The notes under the pieces were generated by a model. It saw nothing but the letters and a program-made list of their open reading frames with translations. It made no database searches and had not been told where the DNA came from. 64,000 nt of DNA from Buchananella hordeovulneris. Its GTDB lineage: Bacteria > Actinomycetota > Actinomycetes > Actinomycetales > Actinomycetaceae. Position numbers and translations under genes: made by a program. The first letter of the stretch is position 1, and each line of letters opens with the position of its first letter. Positions 43,681 to 52,963 of this stretch are shown piece by piece. The DNA is taken from positions 1 through 64,000 of the forward strand of contig NZ_MQVS01000006.1 in assembly GCF_001907235.1 (NCBI RefSeq), read 5' to 3'.

Positions 43681-46169
43681 TGTTCCGCCTGCGCGAGAGC
43701 CGCCAGCATCACGTCAGCCAGCTCGGTGATGTCCCCCGCCCCCACCGTGAGGAGCAGATCCCCCGGCTGGCTACGTGCCGCCAACAGGCGTGCGGCGGCC
43801 ACCTTGTCTGCGACGTACTCGCCGGTGCCGTGCTGGGTGATGGTCCGGCCGTCCACCCCGGGTACCGGGTCCTCGCGTGCCGCATAGATGTCGGTAACCA
43901 CCACATCGTCGGCCTGCGCCAACGCCGCAGCGAACTCGCGCTGGAAGTTGACGGTGCGGGAGTACAGGTGCGGCTGGAACAACACCCGCACCTGGCCGCT
44001 GCACACCGCCCGGGCGGTCCGTAACGTGGCCGCCACCTCGGTCGGGTGGTGCGCGTAGTCGTCCACCACCCGCACCCCGCCGACTTCACCGCGCAGTTCA
44101 AAGCGTCGCCCCGTGCCCGCGAAGTCGGCCAAGGCCGCCACCACCGCGGCCGCCTGCCCTCCCAGTTCCACCAAAGCCGCCACGGCCGCCGCCGCATCAA
44201 GGGCCAGGTGGTCGCCGGGCAGCGCCAGCCGCAGTTCCCACTGCTGGGTTCCCTGGGTGAGCGCGTAGCCTGCCTGCCTCCGCACCAGCTGGTAGTGCGT
44301 AGCGGCTGCGGCAGGCGCCGGACCGAAGCCATAAGACACGAGGCGCGGTGCCTGCTCCTGCCCACCGAGCTGCTCTAGAAGACGGGCGACCCCCGCGTCG
44401 TCGGCGCAGGCCACCAAAGCCCCGCCCGGTGCGATCCGCTGCGCAAAGTCGGCAAAGGCCTGCTCGAAGGCCTCCCGGCTGCCGTAGTGGTCCAGGTGGT
44501 CGGGCTCAATGTTGGTCACGATCGCCACCGCAGGCCGGTAGTTCAGGAACGACCCGTCGGATTCGTCGGCCTCCGCCACAAATATGTCGCCTGCTCCCAG
44601 GTGCGCCCCCGACCCGAGACCGGTGATGGAGGCCCCCACCGCCCACGACGGATCCAGGCCAGTGGCCCGCGCAGCGAAGGCAGTCATCGCCGACGTCGTG
44701 GTTTTGCCGTGGGCACCCGCCACCGCCACAAAGCGGGCGTCCCGCGCCGCCAAAGCGAGGGCTTCGGACCGGTGCAGCACTTCTTGGCCCCGCTCCCGCG
44801 CCACCCGCAACTCCGGATTGTCGGGCCGAACCGCCGAGGAGACCACCACCCGGGCACCGGGCGGGACTTGGTCTGCGGCATGCCCAACGTGACCGGTGAT
44901 GCCCAACTGCTGCAGGCGTCGCAGGGTGGCAGACGCCGCCCGGTCCGAGCCGGAGACCTGCGCCCCCTGGGCGTGCAGCAACTCGGCAATCACACTCATG
45001 CCCGCCCCGCCGAGACCGATGAAATGGAAGGAGGGGCGCGAAGCCCGCGCGGTGGCACCCCGATCTGCGGCCGCGAGCACCAGTTCCGCCAGCCGCTCGG
45101 CCGCGTCGACGCGACCCACCTGCGCCGCCGCCTGCCCCATGCGGGACAGTTTCTCGCTGTCCAGCACCAATTCGGCTACCCGGGCGACGAAAGCATCGCC
45201 CACCTCGGCATCGGGTACCAGTTCGGCCCCGCCCACCGCCACCACATCTGCGGCGTTCAACCGCTGTTCCCCGTTCCCGATCGGCAACGGCACATAGATG
45301 GCGGGCACGCCCAACGCCGCCAGCTCACTCACGGTGCCCGCCCCGGCCCGGCATACCACGAGGTCGGCGCAGGCCAGCGCCGCCTCCATCTGACCCAGAT
45401 AGTCCAGAACGTGGTAGTCCGGGAAAGCGCTGGTGGCCTGTCGCACCTCAGCGTCCTTACCCCGCCCGGTCAGGTGCAACACCTGCACCTGAGCCAAGTG
45501 CGCGGCCCCAGCCGCGAAGGAATCGTTGAGACGCTTGGCCCCCAGCGAGCCACCGGTCACCACCAGGATCGGTCGGCTCGGATCCAGCCCCAACGCCGCC
45601 GCGCCCGCCGCCCGCTGCTCCTGGCCTCGCCCAGCCGCCCGCGCTCGCGCCAGCTCGGCCACCGCCGCCCGCAACGGCAGGCCGATAACCTCGGTGTGTC
45701 CCTGCCGGGCCCGCAACGGCGTGGAGGGGAACGTCACCGCCACGGTGTGCGCGAAACGGGCCCCATACCGGTTGGCTAACCCTGGACGCGCATTCTGTTC
45801 GTGAATGACCACCGGCAGCCCCAGCTTGCGGGCGGCCCGGTAGGCCGGGGTCGAGACGTAGCCACCAAAGCCGACCACCACGTCGACCTGCTCCCGGACC
45901 AAGATCTCGTGCGCCTGCCGCTGCGCCCGCAGCCAGCGCGCCGGAAACGCCAGCGCCGCCTTGTTGGGCCGCCGCGGCGCCGGTACCTTCTCAATAGTTT
46001 CTAGGCGCAGGCCCGCCTGGGGCACCAGCTTGGTCTCCAAACCGGCAGTGGTCCCCAAAGCCACCAGCTGCTCGGCAGCAATCCCGTGGCCCTGCAGCAC
46101 GCTGGCCGTTGCCAGCAGCGGATTGACGTGGCCGGCAGTGCCCCCACCAGCCAAAAGGATGCGCGTCAT
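43677..46169 (-). CDS. murG-murC: MurG-MurC fusion: lipid II GlcNAc transferase plus UDP-MurNAc-L-alanine ligase
   Basis: One 830-residue frame carries two complete enzymes. Residues 1-368 are MurG, with LAGGGTAGHVNPLLA, VVGFGGYVSTPAYR, VVTGGSLGAKRLND and PIGNGEQRLNA; it adds GlcNAc to lipid I on the inner membrane face. Residues 379-830 are MurC, with FHFIGLGGAGMSVIAELL, P-loop VAGAHGKTTTSAM at 483-495, FVAEADESDGSFLNY and VVDDYAHHPTEV; it adds L-Ala to UDP-MurNAc in the cytoplasm. About ten residues (GATARASRPS) join them, so no stop or frameshift scar is visible. Order matches separate genes elsewhere. ATGA overlaps link it to ftsW and ftsQ. Confidence 0.94.
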   Translation of the reverse strand: MTRILLAGGGTAGHVNPLLATASVLQGHGIAAEQLVALGTTAGLETKLVPQAGLRLETIEKVPAPRRPNKAALAFPARWLRAQRQAHEILVREQVDVVVGFGGYVSTPAYRAARKLGLPVVIHEQNARPGLANRYGARFAHTVAVTFPSTPLRARQGHTEVIGLPLRAAVAELARARAAGRGQEQRAAGAAALGLDPSRPILVVTGGSLGAKRLNDSFAAGAAHLAQVQVLHLTGRGKDAEVRQATSAFPDYHVLDYLGQMEAALACADLVVCRAGAGTVSELAALGVPAIYVPLPIGNGEQRLNAADVVAVGGAELVPDAEVGDAFVARVAELVLDSEKLSRMGQAAAQVGRVDAAERLAELVLAAADRGATARASRPSFHFIGLGGAGMSVIAELLHAQGAQVSGSDRAASATLRRLQQLGITGHVGHAADQVPPGARVVVSSAVRPDNPELRVARERGQEVLHRSEALALAARDARFVAVAGAHGKTTTSAMTAFAARATGLDPSWAVGASITGLGSGAHLGAGDIFVAEADESDGSFLNYRPAVAIVTNIEPDHLDHYGSREAFEQAFADFAQRIAPGGALVACADDAGVARLLEQLGGQEQAPRLVSYGFGPAPAAAATHYQLVRRQAGYALTQGTQQWELRLALPGDHLALDAAAAVAALVELGGQAAAVVAALADFAGTGRRFELRGEVGGVRVVDDYAHHPTEVAATLRTARAVCSGQVRVLFQPHLYSRTVNFQREFAAALAQADDVVVTDIYAAREDPVPGVDGRTITQHGTGEYVADKVAAARLLAARSQPGDLLLTVGAGDITELADVMLAALAQAEQ

Positions 46170-47389
46170 TTTCCGGACCTTCCCGCCAGAACAGCACTCG
46201 AACGTCGCCCTGCCCCCGGGCCGTGCGGCGCTTGGGCTTCAGCACGCTCGTTGGCCTGACTAAATGAAACCAACACCCCCACCGCTGCCAGTGATGACAC
46301 CAGAGAGGAACCCCCCGCCGAGATAAAGGGTAGCGGCACGCCGATGACCGGCAGGATAGCCGTCGCCACGCCCATATTGATGAAGGTCTGCGTCGCAAAG
46401 CTGAAGGCGATGCCGCAGGCGGCCAGCTTGATGAACGGGTTGAGGGAGCGCATCCCGATACGCAGGACGATGCACACCAGCCCGATGTAGATCAGCACCA
46501 AGGCAACCGCGCCCACAAAACCATATTCTTCCCCCCAGATGGAGAAGATGAAATCGCTGTCCGCCGCCGGCAGGTAGCTCCATTTTTGCTTCGAGCCACC
46601 CGGACCGGTTCCCGTCAGACCACCGTTGGCCAATGCCCACACCGCGTGATCCACCTGTTCCGGCCCCTCTTTTTCCAGCTCGATCCCGTGGTTGCGGAAC
46701 ACGTCAGCGATGCGGTTGGACCGGTTGGAGCTAAAGATGGTCAACAGTGTCACCACGCAGACCGCCAAGCCGCCCAAGGAGATAAACCACCAGCGCCGCA
46801 AACCCGCCACCCACAGGGTGGCCGCGATGAAAGCAATGAACACTAACGCTGAGCCGAGGTCTTTCCCGAGCAGCACCAGGCCTAGCCCCACCAGCACCGG
46901 GCCGCCCAGCCACAGCAACAGGTCACGCGGCTTGTTTATGTCGAAGCCCGGGCGGGCAATGATGCGGGCCAGCAACAGGATCATCGCCAGTTTGGCAAAC
47001 TCCGAAGGCTGGATCGTGATACCGAACAGGGCAATCCACGCCCGGTTACCGCCCCGCACCTCCCCCAGGGGCGTGAACACCAGCGCTAGCAATATCAGCC
47101 CCAGCACGTAGAGGGCCGGGGACAGCAAGCGCCACAGGTGGGCGGGTACCAGCGCGCCGACCACCAGACACACCACCCCTACCAGAAAGTAGGCGGTGTG
47201 CATGCCGATCCAGCTAAAGATGCTCTGGCCCTCCTTCAGGCCCGAGATGGCCCCCAGCGAGGCGGCCACCAGGAAACCGGCGACAGCCAACATGCCGGTG
47301 AGGACCAGCAGTATCAGCGTGTCGCCGCGGGCCGACGTGCGCGGATGGGTGAACCACCGGTCGATGCGCTCGAATTGTTTACTAAGCAT
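46166..47389 (-). CDS. ftsW: Septal peptidoglycan glycosyltransferase FtsW
   Basis: FtsW is the SEDS polymerase of division, working with FtsI. The 407-residue protein has about ten membrane helices, the SEDS blocks GGNRAWIALFGITIQPSEFAK, GKDLGSALVF, SDFIFSIWGEEYGFVG and VIGVPLPFISAGGSSLV. ATG is chosen because it overlaps the murD end by eight bases and opens MLSKQFERIDRWF; the longer in-frame extension lies inside murD. Confidence 0.95.
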   Translation of the reverse strand: MLSKQFERIDRWFTHPRTSARGDTLILLVLTGMLAVAGFLVAASLGAISGLKEGQSIFSWIGMHTAYFLVGVVCLVVGALVPAHLWRLLSPALYVLGLILLALVFTPLGEVRGGNRAWIALFGITIQPSEFAKLAMILLLARIIARPGFDINKPRDLLLWLGGPVLVGLGLVLLGKDLGSALVFIAFIAATLWVAGLRRWWFISLGGLAVCVVTLLTIFSSNRSNRIADVFRNHGIELEKEGPEQVDHAVWALANGGLTGTGPGGSKQKWSYLPAADSDFIFSIWGEEYGFVGAVALVLIYIGLVCIVLRIGMRSLNPFIKLAACGIAFSFATQTFINMGVATAILPVIGVPLPFISAGGSSLVSSLAAVGVLVSFSQANERAEAQAPHGPGAGRRSSAVLAGRSGK

Positions 47390-48863
47390 CAGCGCTTCCC
47401 ACCTGCTCCCGGGCGGCGGCCGTGAACAGCGCACCGCGCTGGCTGTAACTCGAAAATTGGTCCCATGAGGCGCAGGCGGGAGCCAGCAGCACTGTGTCCC
47501 CGGGCTGTGCCAGGCGGTGGGCGTGCGCAACTGCCGCCCGCATGACCGCCTCTGCACTGCCATCGGGGACCACCACGGCGGCCACCGGCGTGGCAAGCTG
47601 CCCTACCGCACTCGCCAACGGGGTCGGATCCTTGCCGATGATGACCACCGCCCGCAGCCGGTCAGCCACTTCGTGCACCAAGGAGGCCAACTCGGTGCCT
47701 TTGCTGTCTCCGCCCGCAATCCAGACGGCGCTACCCGCAGCAAGGCCCGCCAGCGCCGCGCGGGCCGCATGCGGATTGGTGGCCTTGGAGTTGTTGACCC
47801 AGCGCACCCCATCCTGTTCCGCTACCACGTCGCCGCGGTGAGCGTCGGGGGTGAAGTCGGTCAGCGCCTGCCGCACCGCCTCCGGGCTCGCCCCGGCACT
47901 GAAGGCCAGGGCGGCGGCGGCCAGCGCGTCCTGCACCAAGTGGCGGGGCGGCACCTGCCCGCCCGCCAGGTGCGCCAAGTCCTCCAGGGTGGCAAATGGC
48001 CGCGCCTCGCGCTGCCTCTTCGCCAGGAACGCCCGGTCAACCAGCAGTTCCTCCACGACGCCCAGTTCCCCCACCGTGGGCACCCCCGTGGTCACCCCGA
48101 TGGCCCGGGTGCCGGGGGCGACGTCGGCTTCCTCCACCATGCGTCGGGTGGCCGGGTCCTGGGTGTAGACACACACCGACTGCGCCCCGGCATAGACCCG
48201 TGCCTTGGCGTCAGCGTAGTGCTGGGCGCTGCCGTGCCAATCCAAGTGATCAGGTGCCAGGTTCAGACACACTGCCCCGTGGGCGCGCAGTTGCTGGGTA
48301 TCGAACAGCTGGAAACTGGACAGCTCCAACGGGATTGCCGTGGCGCCGTGCGCCGCCCCCAGTTCGGCCACTACGCGCACCAGCGGGTCACCCACGTTGC
48401 CGACGGCGGGCGCCCGGTAACCGGCGGCGCTGAGCATTGCCGCCAGCATGCGCACCGTCGTGGTTTTGCCGTTGGTGCCCGTGATGGCAAACCACGGCAC
48501 CTGACTAAAGCCCCCCGCGTCCTGCAACCGGCGAGCCAGCTCAATTTCCGAAATTACCTCGCTACCAGCGAGCGACAGTTGCTGCCGGACCGGCGTAAAG
48601 GGCGAGATACCGGGCGAGGTGATGACCAGGCGCGGAGCCAAGCGCGTCGCCTGGGCTGCCAGATCGGTGGCATCGCGGGCGAGCACATAGTTGGCTTGGG
48701 GTGCCAATTCGCGGGCCCGCTCTATGGCCGCCTCGCTGACGTCGAGCGCATCGACCTTTGCCCCGAGCGTGGTCAGCACTTCGACAACCGCCGCCCCTGT
48801 AGCCCCTAGGCCCAGGACCAACGGACGCGCAAGATCAGTAACGAAGGAAGAAACGCCGTTCAC
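47382..48863 (-). CDS. murD: UDP-N-acetylmuramoyl-L-alanine--D-glutamate ligase
   Basis: MurD adds D-Glu to UDP-MurNAc-L-Ala. The 493-residue protein has N-terminal LGLGATGAAVVEVL, the P-loop AITGTNGKTTTVRML, LNLAPDHLDWHGS and NNSKATNPHA, and the C-terminal domain. The GTG start overlaps the mraY stop as GTGA. Residues around 265-330 form a longer-than-usual insert in the central domain. Confidence 0.95.
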   Translation of the reverse strand: MNGVSSFVTDLARPLVLGLGATGAAVVEVLTTLGAKVDALDVSEAAIERARELAPQANYVLARDATDLAAQATRLAPRLVITSPGISPFTPVRQQLSLAGSEVISEIELARRLQDAGGFSQVPWFAITGTNGKTTTVRMLAAMLSAAGYRAPAVGNVGDPLVRVVAELGAAHGATAIPLELSSFQLFDTQQLRAHGAVCLNLAPDHLDWHGSAQHYADAKARVYAGAQSVCVYTQDPATRRMVEEADVAPGTRAIGVTTGVPTVGELGVVEELLVDRAFLAKRQREARPFATLEDLAHLAGGQVPPRHLVQDALAAAALAFSAGASPEAVRQALTDFTPDAHRGDVVAEQDGVRWVNNSKATNPHAARAALAGLAAGSAVWIAGGDSKGTELASLVHEVADRLRAVVIIGKDPTPLASAVGQLATPVAAVVVPDGSAEAVMRAAVAHAHRLAQPGDTVLLAPACASWDQFSSYSQRGALFTAAAREQVGSADA

Positions 48864-49954
48864 TCCCCCAATGCTGCCCGCACCCACTCGGCGTAGAAGA
48901 TCACCACGCCGAGCGCAGCCGCGATTCCGGCAATCATCCAGAAGCGAATCACGATGGTGATTTCTGCCCACCCCTTCAGCTCGAAGTGGTGATGCAACGG
49001 TGCCATCCGGAAGACCCGTTTACCGGTGAGCTTGAACCAGCTGATCTGGACGACGTCGGACACCACGACGGCCACGAACAGTCCGCCAATGATGATGGCC
49101 AGTACCTGGGTGTGGGTGAGGATGGACATGGCGGCCACCGCCCCGCCGAGGGCCAAGGCCCCGGTGTCTCCCATGAATATCTGGGCCGGCGAGCCGTTCC
49201 ACCAGAGGAAGCCCAGCAGGGCACCGACCAGGGCGGCAGAAATGATCGCCAGGTCCTTCGGGTCGCGGGTGTTGTAACAGCCGGGGTTAGCCAACAGCAC
49301 GTGACAGGCCTGGGACTCCTGCCAGTAGGCGATCAGGGTGTAGGCGGCAAATACGCAGATCGAGGCACCGGTGGCCAGCCCGTCCAGGCCATCAGTCAAG
49401 TTAACGGCATTGGACCATGCCGCGATGAGGAAGTTGGCCCACACAATGAACAACACGAAGCCTAGGCCGATGCCCCACTGCGACAGGTCAAGCATCGCCA
49501 CATCGCGCACCACGGAGACAGCAGGGGTGGCGGGCGGGACGTTGTATCCGTTGGGAAACAGCAACACCATCACGGAGAAAGACACGCCCACCACGGCCTG
49601 CCCCACCAGCTTCGCCCACGGATTCAGGCCGAGGGAACGCTGCCGAGAGATCTTGATGTAGTCATCCAGAAAACCGATGAGGCCCAACCCGAGCACGATG
49701 TACAGCACCAGCAGCCCCGAGGCTGAGGGACCGCGCTGCATCACCAGATGGGCTACCAGGTAGGCCACCACCGTGGCCCCGATGAAGACCACGCCCCCCA
49801 TGGTTGGGGTACCGCGTTTCGTGTGGTGGCTCGTCGGGCCGTCCTGCCGGATGAACTGCCCGTACTGGTGGCGGACCAGGAAACGAATGAAGAACGGGGT
49901 GCAGCCCCAAGACAAGGCCAGGGCCACGCCAAACGAGACGAGAACTGGAATCAT
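48860..49954 (-). CDS. mraY: Phospho-N-acetylmuramoyl-pentapeptide transferase
   Basis: MraY transfers phospho-MurNAc-pentapeptide to undecaprenyl phosphate, giving lipid I. The 364-residue protein has ten predicted helices and the family motifs TPTMGGVVFI, FLDDYIKI, NAVNLTDGLDGLA and the histidine cluster PLHHHFELKGWAE. Its start overlaps the murF stop (ATGA). Confidence 0.97.
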   Translation of the reverse strand: MIPVLVSFGVALALSWGCTPFFIRFLVRHQYGQFIRQDGPTSHHTKRGTPTMGGVVFIGATVVAYLVAHLVMQRGPSASGLLVLYIVLGLGLIGFLDDYIKISRQRSLGLNPWAKLVGQAVVGVSFSVMVLLFPNGYNVPPATPAVSVVRDVAMLDLSQWGIGLGFVLFIVWANFLIAAWSNAVNLTDGLDGLATGASICVFAAYTLIAYWQESQACHVLLANPGCYNTRDPKDLAIISAALVGALLGFLWWNGSPAQIFMGDTGALALGGAVAAMSILTHTQVLAIIIGGLFVAVVVSDVVQISWFKLTGKRVFRMAPLHHHFELKGWAEITIVIRFWMIAGIAAALGVVIFYAEWVRAALGE

Positions 49955-51363
49955 TCATTGCCTCCTAGGGCGTTGGCCACCTGGTAGGCCCCAGACGAGT
50001 TGGAACCCTTGACGAGGATAACGTCCCCCGGCACCGCCAGCTGGGTCACTGCCTCCGTGGCCTGGGCGGGTGAATCAACACAAATCGTGTGCACCCCACG
50101 CGCGGCCGCCGCTGCCGCCAGTGGTTGGGCATCGCTTCCCAACGCGATCACGACATCCACACCCAGCTGCCCGGCGTAGTCCCCCACCCGCGCGTGAATC
50201 TCGGCGGAGGTCTGCCCCAGCTCCAGCATCTCGCCGAGCACGGCGATGGAGCGCGCCCCCGCCGCTCGCCGCGGCTGCGTCAGCTGCGCCAAAGCAATCA
50301 GCCCGGCCCGCATGGAGTCTTCATTGGCGTTGTAGGAGTCGTCGAGCAGAAGCCAACCTGCGGGCGGTGTGGAGACGGCCATTCGGTGCGGGCTACGGGC
50401 CCCGGTGTGCGACAGCACATCGGCAATGTCGGCCACCCCCAGCCCCAGCAGGTAGGCCACGGCCGCCGCCGCCAGGGCGTTGGCGGTGTGGTGGGCCCCC
50501 ACGAGGGCTAGGTGCACTGGAGCCGACCCGTCGGGAGTTACCAGGGTAAAGGCGGCGCGGGAGGTCTCATCCAGGTTAATTCCGAGGGCCTGCACGTCAG
50601 CCGGGCCAGCGGTGGCGGAGAAGGTCACCACTTGTTCGCAATCCTGCGCCATGGCTGCCGTCGCGGGATCGTCGGCATTTAACACCGCCGTGCCGCCCCG
50701 CTGCGCCGGGCCTGCCAAGATCTCGGCCTTGGCGGCCGCCACCGCCGCGGGCGAACCGAAGCCGCCCAGGTGAGCGGTGCCGACCATCAACACCACCGCG
50801 ATGTCCGGCGGCGCGATGTTGACTAGTTCGGCGATGTGTCCCGGCCCGGAGGCTCCCATTTCCAACACCAGGTAGCGGGTGTCGTAGTCGGCTTGCAGCA
50901 CGGTCAGCGGCAGCCCGATCTCGTTGTTGTAGGACTTTTGCGGTGCCACCGTCGGCCCGAGACGGGCACACAGGGCCGCCAGGAGGTCCTTGGTGGTGGT
51001 CTTGCCGACCGAGCCGGTGACCGCCACCACCGTCAACTTGGCTTCCGCCTCCTGTGCGTCTCGCCGCAGGTGGTCCAGCACCCCGGCAGCAAGGCGACCA
51101 AGGGCCACAACAGTGTCGGACACCAGAACGTGGGGGCCATCCACTGGGCGGTCGACGATTGCCAGCACCGCCCCGGCGGCCCGCGCAGCCGCCACGTGGT
51201 CGTGCCCGTCGCTCTTCTCGCCCTTAATGGCCACGAAAATGTCCCCCGCGGCCACTTCGCGGGAGTCCCGCACTACTTGACCCCGCAGCACCGTGGCGGG
51301 GTCCATCCCCACCAACTGCCCGCCGACGAACTCGGCTACTGACTCTGCCACCAGGTTGATCAT
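49951..51363 (-). CDS. murF: UDP-N-acetylmuramoyl-tripeptide--D-alanyl-D-alanine ligase
   Basis: MurF adds D-Ala-D-Ala to complete the precursor. The 470-residue protein has a P-loop in VTGSVGKTTTKDLLA, KSYNNEIGLPLTVL, EMGASGPGHI and LDDSYNANEDSM. The ATG giving MINLVAESVAEF overlaps the murE stop (ATGA). It lies between murE and mraY in standard order. Confidence 0.96.
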   Translation of the reverse strand: MINLVAESVAEFVGGQLVGMDPATVLRGQVVRDSREVAAGDIFVAIKGEKSDGHDHVAAARAAGAVLAIVDRPVDGPHVLVSDTVVALGRLAAGVLDHLRRDAQEAEAKLTVVAVTGSVGKTTTKDLLAALCARLGPTVAPQKSYNNEIGLPLTVLQADYDTRYLVLEMGASGPGHIAELVNIAPPDIAVVLMVGTAHLGGFGSPAAVAAAKAEILAGPAQRGGTAVLNADDPATAAMAQDCEQVVTFSATAGPADVQALGINLDETSRAAFTLVTPDGSAPVHLALVGAHHTANALAAAAVAYLLGLGVADIADVLSHTGARSPHRMAVSTPPAGWLLLDDSYNANEDSMRAGLIALAQLTQPRRAAGARSIAVLGEMLELGQTSAEIHARVGDYAGQLGVDVVIALGSDAQPLAAAAAARGVHTICVDSPAQATEAVTQLAVPGDVILVKGSNSSGAYQVANALGGNE

Positions 51364-52910
51364 GCTTCGCCCCATTTCTCCGCCACCGCTTCGCGCAGGA
51401 CGGGTGCATCGTTGTATCGGTGGAAGACGCCGGCGATCTCTTGGTAGGGCTCGTGGCCTTTCCCGGTGACGATGACGGTGTCGTCCGGGTTCGCCAGCTG
51501 CACTGCCTGCCGCACCGCCTCGGCACGGCTGTTGGCCTCGTAGACCCCTGCCAGGTCGGGCCGGACCTGCCGCACCCCGCCCAGCACGGCCTGGCGAATG
51601 GTTGCGGGATCCTCACTGCGGGGATTTTCGTCCGTCACCACCAGGACGTCAGCCAGTTCAGCCGCCACCTGCCCCAGCATGGGGCGCTTGCCCTGGTCAC
51701 GGTCCCCGTCTGAGCCGAAGACGATGATTATGCGCCCCGGCGTGATCGGGCGAATGGCCTGCAGGGCCAGCCGTAGCGCATCCGGCGTGTGCGCAAAGTC
51801 GACGATGCACAGGGCGCGCGTGCCGTCGCGCTGGCTGATGCGCTGCATCCGGCCGGGAATGTTGTGGGCGCTCGCCACTGCCCGCAGGGCGGTGGGAGCG
51901 GGGATACCAACGTTCAAAGCCATGACGATAGCCAACGCCGCATTTTGGATGTTGACGCGCCCCGGCAGCGGGCAGGCGGCAGCCAGTTCCTGCCCCTGCG
52001 GTCCGCGCAACGTAAATGTCGAGGCCGCCTCCTCCAGTGAGACCTGCTCGTCGTGCACCGTCCAGTCGGCCTCCTGGGGGCCGTCGTAGGCCCGCAAGGT
52101 CTGGACCGGGATGGCGGCCTGGGCGGCCAGCCGCTGTCCGTAACTGTCGTCGACGCACACCACTCCTCGTGCGGCCGCCGCCGGGGTGAACAATGCGGCT
52201 TTGGCCTGCAGGTACTGGTCCATCGTCTCGTGGTAGTCGAGGTGGTCGCGCTGCAGGTTGGTGAAACCGACAACGTCGAAGCGGATGCCTGCCAGCCGGT
52301 GCAGATCGATGGCGTGGCTGGAAGCCTCTAACGCGGCGGCACGCACGCCCTCTTCCCGCCCCAGTCGCAGCAGGCGCTGGAGCACCGGCGCCTCGACAGT
52401 GGTGCGCGGCGACTCCACCGAAATCTGCCCGACTTTTAGCTCCACCGTGCCAGCCACCACGCAATCCCCGCAGTGCGCGGCGAGAATGGCGGCCCAAAAA
52501 TACGAGGTCGTGGTCTTGCCGTTGGTGCCGGTGACGGCCCCCGTCAACATCTCCGCGGCGGGATGTCCATAGACGGCACTAGCCAGCGGCCCCACCACCG
52601 CCCGCGGGTCGGCGCATAGGAGCACCGGTGCCTCCACGCCTGCCGCAGCACACAGTGCCGCGCCCGCCTCGTCGGTCACAATGGCCCTGGCCCCGGCCGC
52701 GACCGCCTGCGCAGCGTACTGCGCTCCGTGAGATTTAAAGCCCGGCAATGCCACGAACAGCTCGCCGGGGGCGATGTCGAGCGAGTCCACGCTGACGCCG
52801 GTCACGCGCAAGTCGCCGGGCAGCTCGCCCTGCAGCTCGAATGCTTGGACAAGGGAGGATAGGCGGGCGCTGCGAGGCGCGGGCCGCAAGTCACACATTT
52901 CCACGCGCAT
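51360..52910 (-). CDS. murE: UDP-MurNAc-dipeptide: diamino-acid ligase MurE
   Basis: MurE adds the third residue of the stem peptide. The 516-residue protein has P-loop AVTGTNGKTTTSYFW, LEASSHAIDLHRL, FTNLQRDHLDYH and FGSDGDRDQGKRP. The specificity motif near residue 420 reads TDENPRSEDP, so the DNPR motif typical of meso-DAP enzymes has Glu in place of its first Asp. Some actinomycetes use lysine or ornithine, so the substrate is left open. It lies 53 bp behind ftsI. Confidence 0.95.
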   Translation of the reverse strand: MRVEMCDLRPAPRSARLSSLVQAFELQGELPGDLRVTGVSVDSLDIAPGELFVALPGFKSHGAQYAAQAVAAGARAIVTDEAGAALCAAAGVEAPVLLCADPRAVVGPLASAVYGHPAAEMLTGAVTGTNGKTTTSYFWAAILAAHCGDCVVAGTVELKVGQISVESPRTTVEAPVLQRLLRLGREEGVRAAALEASSHAIDLHRLAGIRFDVVGFTNLQRDHLDYHETMDQYLQAKAALFTPAAAARGVVCVDDSYGQRLAAQAAIPVQTLRAYDGPQEADWTVHDEQVSLEEAASTFTLRGPQGQELAAACPLPGRVNIQNAALAIVMALNVGIPAPTALRAVASAHNIPGRMQRISQRDGTRALCIVDFAHTPDALRLALQAIRPITPGRIIIVFGSDGDRDQGKRPMLGQVAAELADVLVVTDENPRSEDPATIRQAVLGGVRQVRPDLAGVYEANSRAEAVRQAVQLANPDDTVIVTGKGHEPYQEIAGVFHRYNDAPVLREAVAEKWGEA

Positions 52911-52963
52911 TAATCTAGCGGCTCACCTGTCTCGCCACAGCCCGAGTGGCAGCAGCGGCCCCA

